In this document: positions 1 through 4,468 of the stretch, one piece after another
How the letters are laid out: each line of letters begins with the position of its first letter
Position numbering within the stretch: the stretch's first letter is position 1
DNA from: Bacteroidales bacterium
GTDB taxonomy: Bacteria > Bacteroidota > Bacteroidia > Bacteroidales > VadinHA17
Assembly: GCA_003162595.1 (NCBI GenBank)
Contig: PMNJ01000229.1
Span: forward strand, 9,415-17,818
Length of the DNA stretch: 8,404 bases
Direction: 5' to 3'
The notes under the pieces: model-generated
What the model saw: the letters and a program-made list of their open reading frames with translations, nothing else
What the model was told of the DNA's origin: nothing
Database searches by the model: none
Made by a program: the position numbers and the translations under genes

Positions 1-203
1 CGGCCAAGGAACTGACGTGCATATGACGAGAGACTCTCAACATATCTTCTTTGTCCTTCAGCATAAATAGTGTCAAAAGCCAGCGATGACTTTCCTGAAC
101 CCGATACTCCGGTTATAACAACAAGTTTATTTCTGGGAATTTTAAGCGAGATATTTTTCAGATTATGTACCCTTGCCCCCTTGATTTCAATACAACCCTC
201 CAT
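1..203 (-). CDS. uvrA: UvrA, excinuclease ABC subunit A (N-terminal 67 residues, cut by window edge)
   Basis: UvrA is the ATP-binding damage-recognition subunit of the cytoplasmic UvrABC nucleotide excision repair system. It forms a dimer that loads UvrB at DNA lesions. The reverse strand from the ATG at 203 reads without a stop to the window edge. It starts MEGCIEIKGARVHNLKNI and continues through the first Walker A loop GVSGSGKSS (about residues 32-40). Next comes the UvrA-specific stretch FDTIYAEGQRRYVESLSSYA, then ARQFLG. This combination of ABC P-loop and following stretch is characteristic of UvrA. The ATG at 203 fits the usual family N-terminus, where an I-x-GAR-x-HNL motif lies a few residues in. 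Only about 7% of a normal UvrA (about 940 residues) is visible, so intactness cannot be judged. It diverges from the sigma factor gene, with 156 bp between the two starts. Confidence 0.97.
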   Translation of the reverse strand, partial: MEGCIEIKGARVHNLKNISLKIPRNKLVVITGVSGSGKSSLAFDTIYAEGQRRYVESLSSYARQFLG

Positions 204-244
204 ATCTGATCCTTTAAAAAATATGTTAAATTTCTGTTAAAGAC

Positions 245-252
245 CAAAAGTA
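245..252 (-). promoter_or_regulatory. Possible Bacteroidota -7 promoter box for uvrA
   Basis: On the minus strand the sequence reads TACTTTTG, an exact match to the Bacteroidota -7 consensus TAnnTTTG. It would place a transcription start near 238, giving a leader of about 35 nt before the uvrA ATG. I see no good TTTG -33 element at the usual spacing; the nearest TTTG on that strand is only about 12 bp upstream of the box. An 8-base motif with two free positions can occur by chance, so this is suggestive only. It overlaps the palindrome at 247-259. Confidence 0.4.
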
Positions 253-280
253 ATACTTTCAAATCAAAAAAATTACTTTC
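247..280. repeat. Short palindrome plus 20-bp-spaced direct repeats in the uvrA/sigma divergent intergenic region
   Basis: Bases 247-259 read AAAGTA-A-TACTTT, a perfect 6-bp inverted repeat around one central base. The right arm belongs to AATACTTTC (252-260), which recurs as ATTACTTTC at 272-280. The shared core TACTTTC starts at 254 and 274, exactly 20 bp apart, or about two helical turns, so both copies face the same side of the DNA. The palindrome overlaps the candidate -7 box of uvrA. An operator for a regulator of uvrA, of the sigma gene, or of both is an inference. The A+T-rich composition makes chance a real alternative. Confidence 0.35.
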
Positions 281-359
281 TTTGTATTTCGAATAGATAC
301 TAACTAAAAACAGACTGCCTATAGAATATCTCTACTCTACTTAATTAAAAGAGTGAGTT

Positions 360-947
360 ATGAATAAATTGATTTCCGATTATGAACTGATTCTGAGGTT
401 TATAAAAGGTGAGCAGTCGTGTTTTGAAAAGCTAATCCACCGTCATAAGAACAAGGTTTTCGCTTATATAAGTCTTTATATACGCGATCAGGCACTTGCT
501 GAAGATATCTTTCAGGATACCTTCCTTAAAGTGATTCAATCTGTTAAAGCGGGTAAATATTCCGATAACGGAAAATTTATTTCCTGGGTGATGCGTATAG
601 CTCATAACCTTATTATTGACCATTTCCGCAGAATCAAGCAAATGAACACTGTTTCAAACGACAATTATGAATCTGATCTGTTTAATTCAAAATCATTTGC
701 TGAAGACAATGTGGAGGATGATATGATAAAAAAACAGATTCAAAAGGATATCAGAAATATGATAAGCCATTTGCCTGATGACCAAAGGGAAGTAGTAATC
801 CTCAGACATTATGCAGGGTTAAGCTTTAAGGAAATCGCTGATATAACCGATGTAAGTATAAATACTGCTCTTGGCCGGATGAGATATGCCCTGATTAACA
901 TGAGGAGAATAATGGTTGAGAAAAACATCAGCCTGACACTGAACTGA
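360..947 (+). CDS. ECF-type RNA polymerase sigma factor (sigma-70 family, RpoE-like)
   Basis: A 195-residue protein that would direct core RNA polymerase to a specific promoter set. Region 2 covers roughly residues 10-93: the segment ending in LAEDIFQDTFLKV (47-58) is the typical core-binding and -10 motif area, followed by the FISWVMRIAHNLIIDHFRR helix. A poorly conserved acidic linker spans about 95-125. Region 4 covers about 128-188, with LPDDQREVVILRHYAGLSFKEIA (138-160) and the helix-turn-helix SINTALGRMRYALINMRR that contacts the -35 region. Length and the lack of regions 1 and 3 are normal for ECF factors. The ATG follows a modest purine-rich GAGTGAG. No recognisable anti-sigma gene lies directly downstream; only a 65-residue ORF follows before a terminator. 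A decayed second copy of the C-terminal half lies at 1382-1696. The regulon and inducing signal cannot be read from the sequence. Confidence 0.95.
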   Translation: MNKLISDYELILRFIKGEQSCFEKLIHRHKNKVFAYISLYIRDQALAEDIFQDTFLKVIQSVKAGKYSDNGKFISWVMRIAHNLIIDHFRRIKQMNTVSNDNYESDLFNSKSFAEDNVEDDMIKKQIQKDIRNMISHLPDDQREVVILRHYAGLSFKEIADITDVSINTALGRMRYALINMRRIMVEKNISLTLN

Positions 948-1089
948 ACCGGGGGCTTAGGGAATAAAGTCTCAACGGTTTAAGGCAAAGAGCAATGACA
1001 AAAAGGAGAATCTGTTTAAGAATTGAATTTTAAAATAAAAGAAATACAATAATACCTATATCTGGGCCGTTTTCATATAAACTGGAAAC

Positions 1090-1287
1090 ATGAAGCCTAT
1101 GGGATTAATTTCTACTCCTTTTATCACATACAGGGATATCAAGGTTAAAGACATAGATCTAATGGAAGATGCAATGGGTTTAAACACTGAATTCCATGAT
1201 GTGATTGCCCTTCTGCGGAGCATAAAAGTAGTTCCGGGGAGAAGTTTGACAACGAGCCTGATAAAGAGTATCAGGAAAAAAGTTTAA
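1090..1287 (+). CDS. Small hypothetical protein (65 aa) downstream of the sigma factor gene
   Basis: I do not recognise this protein. The ORF opens with ATG at 1090, 9 bp after an in-frame TAA at 1078-1080, so it cannot extend upstream. There is no convincing ribosome binding site (only CTGGAAAC). It is basic at the C-terminus (SIRKKV) and has one likely amphipathic helical stretch, EFHDVIALLRSIKVV (residues 34-48). No membrane segment or cysteine motif is present. It sits 142 bp after the sigma stop and ends 11 bp before a strong intrinsic terminator, which fits co-transcription as the last gene of a two-gene unit. It could be a small regulator of the sigma factor, the remnant of a longer gene, or a chance ORF. 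The position before the terminator is the best argument that it is real. Confidence 0.45.
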   Translation: MKPMGLISTPFITYRDIKVKDIDLMEDAMGLNTEFHDVIALLRSIKVVPGRSLTTSLIKSIRKKV

Positions 1288-1298
1288 GATTCTCAGAG

Positions 1299-1327
1299 AA
1301 CACAGGAATTTTTCCTGTGTTTTTTTT
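1299..1327 (+). terminator. Rho-independent terminator after the sigma factor unit
   Basis: A perfect 10-bp stem, AACACAGGAA (1299-1308) and TTCCTGTGTT (1312-1321), encloses a TTT loop and runs directly into a T tract (1320-1327). It lies 11 bp after the stop of the 65-residue ORF. It would end the transcript started upstream of the intact sigma gene and separate it from the decayed sigma copy downstream. There is no matching T tract for the opposite strand, so it is a rightward terminator. Confidence 0.85.
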
Positions 1328-1345
1328 GGACATCTCAATTTAAAA

Positions 1346-1376
1346 TAATATCATTGTGATATTAAAAAAATATCAT
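1346..1376. repeat. Small hairpin with a third half-site at the 5' edge of the sigma remnant
   Basis: TAATATCA (1346-1353) and TGATATTA (1357-1364) form a perfect 8-bp inverted repeat around TTG. The left arm recurs directly as AATATCAT at 1369-1376, 22 bp from its first copy (1347-1354). This lies between the terminator and the point where homology to the intact sigma gene begins (1388). It may be a leftover regulatory site or deletion-junction sequence. The A/T content means chance is plausible. Confidence 0.3.
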
Positions 1377-1381
1377 ATGCC

Positions 1382-1696
1382 ATGGAACAAATGAATACCA
1401 TTTCGACCGATAATTATGAATCTGATCTTTTTAATTCAAAGAAATATGCTAAAGGTAACATTGAAGATGATTTGATTAAAAGAGAGATGCATCATGCTGT
1501 CAGGAATATGGTCAGCCGCCTGCCTGATGATCAGAAGGAGGTTGTGATACTGAGGCATTATTCAGGTTTTAGCTTTAAGGAGATTGCTAAAATAACTAAC
1601 ATAAGTATAAATACAGCCCTGGGACGAATGAGATAAGCTCTTATAAATCTGAGGAAAATGATGGAGGAGGAAAATATCATTCTTTCAACAGATTAG
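1382..1696 (+). pseudogene. Decayed second copy of the ECF sigma factor gene (region 4 only, nonsense-interrupted)
   Basis: From the CAA codon at 1388 to the TAG at 1694-1696 this reads as the C-terminal half of an ECF sigma factor. It aligns codon for codon, with no gaps and with stops in the same place, to 639-947 of the intact gene. Shared blocks include NYESDLFNS, LPDDQ-EVVILRHY and SINTALGRMR. Region 2 (about 93 codons) is absent; bases left of 1388 show no clear homology. An in-frame TAA at 1634-1636 stands where the intact gene has TAT (Tyr176). The frame resumes as ALINLRKMMEEENIILSTD and then stops. Reading from the ATG at 1382 gives 84 residues, which would lack the last part of the region 4 recognition helix. 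No ribosome binding site precedes that ATG. A translated region-4 fragment acting as a decoy cannot be excluded, but a dead paralogue is the simpler reading. Confidence 0.85.
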
Positions 1697-1790
1697 AAAT
1701 CATATAGTAATGCTTCATTTTAATGGGTTTCAAAAATGTTATATAAACTTATTTTTTTAATTATTTCATTTTAAACTAATATCAACTCCT

Positions 1791-2645
1791 ATGAAACATG
1801 AAATTACAGTAAAACCCATTTCGGGTTACATTGCACTGCTTATGGCGGTTTTGTTTATTGGTGGTGCGATTACCGGATTTGCTTATGAGAAAATCTGGAT
1901 TGGTTTAATTCTGACACTAATCTTTGTCTTTACCATTATTGGTTTTACAGTGGTATATCCAAATGGCTCGTGTGTTATGGTCTTATTTGGTGCATATAAA
2001 GGAACAATCAGGGAAAATGGATTTTTCTGGGTCAATCCTTTATATTTCAAACGCAGATTATCTCTTAGAGCCAGAAACTTTAATAATGAACCCATTAAGG
2101 TAAATGACAAAATCGGAAACCCGATTAAAATTGGTTTAGTACTTGTTTGGAGAGTTGCAGAAACATATAAAGCAGTTTTTGATGTAGATGATTATCAGCA
2201 TTTTGTGTTAGTGCAAAGTGAAGCTGCTCTTCGTAAGCTGGCCGGATTATATCCTTATGATAATTTTGAGGACCACGAATCAGCTATTGCTCTCAGAAGC
2301 GGGGGGGAAGAGGTAAACAATGAACTTGAGAAAGAGATCAGGGAAAGACTTCAGATTTGCGGTATTGAAGTTATTGAAGCAAGGATCAACTATATCGCCT
2401 ATGCTGAAGAGATTGCAAGTGCTATGCTAAGAAGACAACAGGCTTCAGCAGTTGTATCAGCCCGTTTTAAAATTGTTGAAGGTGCAGTGTCGATGGTTGA
2501 AATGGCTCTTGAGCAACTATCGGTCAAAAAAATTGTTACTCTCGACGAGGAAAAGAAAGCTGCTATGGTCAGCAATCTGATGGTTGTACTTTGCGGCGAT
2601 AAAGATGCTACACCTATTGTAAATACCGGAACTTTGAATTCATAA
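1791..2645 (+). CDS. SPFH/band-7 domain membrane protein (284 aa)
   Basis: Two hydrophobic segments near the N-terminus, about residues 11-31 (GYIALLMAVLFIGGAITGF) and 35-56, would anchor the protein in the inner membrane. They are followed by an SPFH (stomatin/prohibitin/flotillin) domain from about 58 to 205. It begins VVYPNGSCVMVLFGAYKGTI and includes a beta-strand region with DKIGNPIKIGLVLVWRV. The helical region ELEKEIRERLQICGIEVIEARINYIAYAEEIASAML follows, the usual SPFH end with G-I-E-V-----I-YA. The C-terminal part (210-268) is helical, with RRQQASAVV before a putative oligomerisation helix. SPFH proteins form large oligomeric rings or scaffolds in membranes. The precise role of this subtype is unknown to me. 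It is the first gene of an operon with a ribbon-helix-helix and a Zn-ribbon gene. No clear Shine-Dalgarno precedes the ATG, and I found no exact -7 box in the 94 bp before it. Confidence 0.9.
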   Translation: MKHEITVKPISGYIALLMAVLFIGGAITGFAYEKIWIGLILTLIFVFTIIGFTVVYPNGSCVMVLFGAYKGTIRENGFFWVNPLYFKRRLSLRARNFNNEPIKVNDKIGNPIKIGLVLVWRVAETYKAVFDVDDYQHFVLVQSEAALRKLAGLYPYDNFEDHESAIALRSGGEEVNNELEKEIRERLQICGIEVIEARINYIAYAEEIASAMLRRQQASAVVSARFKIVEGAVSMVEMALEQLSVKKIVTLDEEKKAAMVSNLMVVLCGDKDATPIVNTGTLNS

Positions 2646-2646
2646 T

Positions 2647-2829
2647 ATGAGTGAGAAAAAACCATTTGTTCTCAGGATTGACCAGGAAAAGTTGAAAGCT
2701 TTGGAAAAATGGGCTTCTGACGAATTCCGGAGCACTAACGGTCAGATTGAGTATATACTCGATCAGGCCTTAAAAAAAGCAGGCAGATGGAAATCAAAGT
2801 CAGAAAATATTAAAACAGAGGAATTATGA
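2647..2829 (+). CDS. Ribbon-helix-helix (Arc-like) small protein
   Basis: A 60-residue protein. The short strand PFVLRID (residues 6-12) is followed by helix QEKLKALEKWASDEF and, after STNG, a second helix QIEYILDQALKKAGRWK. This is the strand-helix-turn-helix layout of Arc/MetJ-type ribbon-helix-helix DNA-binding proteins, which dimerise and insert the paired strands into the DNA major groove. The basic, polar tail (KSKSENIKTEEL) lies outside the fold. The ATG starts 1 bp after the SPFH stop, and the TGA overlaps the next ATG as ATGA, so translational coupling on both sides is likely. It may bind DNA, possibly autoregulating the operon, or use the fold for protein contacts with the SPFH protein. 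No toxin-like partner is present, so it does not look like an antitoxin. Confidence 0.8.
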   Translation: MSEKKPFVLRIDQEKLKALEKWASDEFRSTNGQIEYILDQALKKAGRWKSKSENIKTEEL

Positions 2830-3080
2830 AACATAAGTTTGAAAATGATCACGATCATATCAAAAGTAAGGATCAGGAATTAAAATATACCTGTCCAAAA
2901 TGTGGAAACAAGGAGTACCAAATTGGTGAAATGTGGGCTTACAGCAGCTTTTGGACAAAAATGCTCCAACTTCATACCCGGAGATTTACCTTCCTTACTT
3001 GTCTGAAATGCAAGTACACCGAGTTTTATAAGGTATCCAAGAATGAGATCGGGGAAATATTTAACTTTGTGGCCAGATAA
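2826..3080 (+). CDS. Zn-ribbon protein, DUF2082-type putative nucleic-acid-binding protein
   Basis: An 84-residue protein with a four-cysteine zinc ribbon: C23-P-K-C26 and C59-L-K-C62. It has the typical YTCPKCGNKEYQIGEM start and the LTCLKCKYTEFYK second knuckle. Between them is a basic loop (LQLHTRRFTFLTC). The pattern matches what I know as the DUF2082/Zinc_ribbon_13 family, described only as predicted nucleic-acid-binding. A charged N-terminal tail of 20 residues (MKHKFENDHDHIKSKDQELK) precedes the ribbon; its histidines could add a metal contact, but this is speculative. The start codon overlaps the stop of the ribbon-helix-helix gene by 4 bp. The stop lies 8 bp before the end of the convergent rsmE gene. 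No hairpin terminator is visible in this gap. Confidence 0.85.
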   Translation: MKHKFENDHDHIKSKDQELKYTCPKCGNKEYQIGEMWAYSSFWTKMLQLHTRRFTFLTCLKCKYTEFYKVSKNEIGEIFNFVAR

Positions 3081-3088
3081 TGTCTGTT

Positions 3089-3793
3089 TTACTGATTCAT
3101 AAAGTAAATGGAATGGCAGACAGCAATGCCTGCCGTTTCTGTTCTCAGACGGCTTGTTCCAAGATGAACAGGTATGAACCCGTTGTTAATTGCAGAATCA
3201 ATCTCTTCTTTGGTGAAATCACCTTCTGGTCCTATAAGAATGATGGCGTTCCGGCCTTTAGTATATACATCCGATACTCTTCTTCTTATCAGGGAACCAT
3301 CGCAGTGTGCTATCATTAAGATTGCATCAGGTTTCATACTTATAAAATCCTTGAAAGTGCTTGGTTCATTAAGGACTGTTCTTTTTGCCTTAAGCGATTG
3401 TTTCATTGCCGAGATTATGAGATTATTCAATCTGTCACTCTTAATTCCAGGTTTTTCAGTGTTTTTGCATATCAGCGGGGTAATCTCATCTATCCCGATC
3501 TCAACGCTCTTTTCTACAAACCATTCAAATCGTTCAGGATTCTTTAAAGGGGAAATAGCTACATGAAGTCTGTAATTTCTTTTTTCGAAATCTGTTGTCT
3601 TCCCTGTAATGACTATAGTGCACTTATTTTGATCAGGATCATTTATAATTCCTTCGTAGAGATTCCCTTTCCCGTCAATCAGCCTGACAGCCGAACCTTT
3701 TGTCATTCTTAATACCCTGATCAGGTGTCTTGATTCCTTTTCGTCAAGTGTATAAGTATCGCCAGTAATATATGGTGCATAAAATATCTGCAT
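3089..3793 (-). CDS. rsmE: 16S rRNA (uracil(1498)-N3)-methyltransferase RsmE
   Basis: RsmE methylates N3 of U1498 in 16S rRNA (E. coli numbering) using S-adenosylmethionine, acting on the assembled small subunit. The N-terminal PUA-like domain (residues 1-65) starts MQIFYAPYITGD and contains EKESRHLIRVLRMTKGSAVRL. The C-terminal SPOUT domain has EKSVEIGIDEITPL (94-107) and AMKQSLKAKRTVL (129-141). The knot motifs are LIGPEGDFTKEEI (186-198) and LGTSRLRTETAGIAV (211-225), the SAM-binding deep-trefoil region. At 234 residues the length is normal. The start was set at 3793 because the family N-terminus begins there. A longer ORF to 3925 would add 44 unrelated residues encoded by the hairpin-rich spacer. 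It converges on the SPFH operon and diverges from the phosphoesterase gene. Confidence 0.96.
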   Translation of the reverse strand: MQIFYAPYITGDTYTLDEKESRHLIRVLRMTKGSAVRLIDGKGNLYEGIINDPDQNKCTIVITGKTTDFEKRNYRLHVAISPLKNPERFEWFVEKSVEIGIDEITPLICKNTEKPGIKSDRLNNLIISAMKQSLKAKRTVLNEPSTFKDFISMKPDAILMIAHCDGSLIRRRVSDVYTKGRNAIILIGPEGDFTKEEIDSAINNGFIPVHLGTSRLRTETAGIAVCHSIYFMNQ

Positions 3794-3808
3794 GAAAATG
3801 AGTTTATA

Positions 3809-3816
3809 CAAAATTA
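3809..3816 (-). promoter_or_regulatory. Possible -7 promoter box for rsmE
   Basis: On the minus strand this reads TAATTTTG, an exact TAnnTTTG match 15 bp upstream of the rsmE ATG. It would give a very short leader of about 10 nt. No TTTG -33 element is seen at the proper spacing, so the call is tentative. Confidence 0.3.
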
Positions 3817-3866
3817 GGAAATTGATCTTATATTTATGCACTATTGTTAAAACCTTTGCTGTTTCA

Positions 3867-3939
3867 AACCCCCTTCCTCCCATATTGGGGGTTAAAAAAC
3901 AGCTATAGCTTTTAAAGCCCCCCATTTGGGGGGTGGGGG
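3867..3939. repeat. Cluster of C/G-run hairpins and a palindrome in the rsmE/phosphoesterase spacer
   Basis: Three inverted repeats lie close together in the 159-bp divergent spacer. AACCCCC (3867-3873) pairs with GGGGGTT (3887-3893). AGCTATAGCT (3901-3910) is a perfect 10-bp palindrome flanked by complementary TTAAAA/TTTTAA-like arms. CCCCCC-ATTT-GGGGGG (3918-3933) is a perfect 6-bp stem, followed by T and another run of five G (3935-3939). The rest of the spacer is A/T-rich, so the composition switches sharply. It resembles dispersed intergenic repeat sequence and is placed just upstream of the phosphoesterase ATG. No T tract follows on either strand, so it is not a standard terminator. Confidence 0.6.
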
Positions 3940-3952
3940 TAAAAATTTATAT

Positions 3953-4468
3953 ATGAAAATAGGTCTTCTTTCCGACACACATGGCTGGATACACCCGCGT
4001 CTTTTTGATCATTTTGCTGAATGTGACGAGATATGGCATGCCGGAGATATTGGCAATATTGAAACAGCTGACAGGCTGGATGCATTTAAGCCATTGAAAG
4101 CTGTTTACGGCAATATAGATGATGCTCTTGTAAGAACAACTTATCCTGAGAATCTGATTTTCATGGCCGAAGAGACAAGGGTCTGGTTAACACATATCGG
4201 TGGAACCCCCGGCCATTATAACCGGAAAGTATTACCTGCTATATATGAAAATCCTCCGGATCTTTTCATTTGCGGGCATTCGCATATTGCTAAAGTTATG
4301 TACGATAAAAAAGCCGGATTTTTATATATGAATCCCGGGGCTGCAGGGTATAACGGTTTTCATAAATATATGACAGCAATCAGGTTTCAGATAGATGGGA
4401 ATAACATACACGATCTTGAACTGATTGAACTTGGAGAGAGAGGCAAAATCATTTTACAGGACCATTAA
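3953..4468 (+). CDS. YfcE/MJ0936-family metallophosphoesterase
   Basis: A 171-residue cytoplasmic metallophosphoesterase. All motifs of the di-metal active site are visible: D8-x-H10 in LLSDTHG, GD at 31-32 in HAGDIGN, GN at 53-54 in VYGNIDD, H81 in LTHIGG, and GHSH at 108-111. The motif is followed by MNPGAAG (126-132), typical of YfcE and MJ0936. Family members hydrolyse phosphodiesters in vitro with Mn or similar metals; the physiological substrate is generally unknown. The start at 3953 places MKIGLLSDTHG at the family N-terminus. An alternative ATG at 3926 would add nine residues (MGGGGKNLY) translated from the G-run repeat and is rejected. The last 20 bp overlap the end of the convergent giant gene. 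Confidence 0.93.
   Translation: MKIGLLSDTHGWIHPRLFDHFAECDEIWHAGDIGNIETADRLDAFKPLKAVYGNIDDALVRTTYPENLIFMAEETRVWLTHIGGTPGHYNRKVLPAIYENPPDLFICGHSHIAKVMYDKKAGFLYMNPGAAGYNGFHKYMTAIRFQIDGNNIHDLELIELGERGKIILQDH
4449..4468. other. 20-bp tail-to-tail overlap of two convergent genes
   Basis: The plus-strand phosphoesterase ends with TAA at 4466-4468. The minus-strand giant gene ends with TGA at 4449-4451 (plus-strand TCA). The 20 shared bases encode the last six residues of the first gene, ILQDH being its final five, and NGPVK of the second. There is no room for a separate terminator for either gene. Confidence 0.85.

Noticed and set aside
995..1033. 12-codon ORF (MTKRRICLRIEF) after the sigma gene
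   Set aside because: Too short and without supporting signals to call a gene or leader peptide.
2647..2829. Antitoxin of a toxin-antitoxin pair
   Set aside because: The ribbon-helix-helix fold would fit, but neither neighbour (SPFH protein, Zn-ribbon protein) resembles a toxin.
3174..3566. 130-residue plus-strand ORF within rsmE
   Set aside because: It is antisense to strongly recognisable RsmE motifs and shows no protein-like features of its own.
3794..3925. 44-residue N-terminal extension of RsmE from an ATG at 3925
   Set aside because: The extra residues come from the hairpin-rich spacer. The family N-terminus matches MQIFYAPY at 3793.
3928..3939. G-quadruplex
   Set aside because: Only two adjacent G runs (six and five) are present, not four separated tracts; a simple hairpin explains the sequence better.
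3918..3940. Rho-independent terminator
   Set aside because: The C6/G6 stem is followed by TGGGGGT and not a T tract, and it lies upstream of both flanking genes.
3926..3952. Upstream ATG for the phosphoesterase (MGGGGKNLY)
   Set aside because: It translates the G-run repeat and would precede the conserved MKIGLLSDTHG start, which is at 3953.
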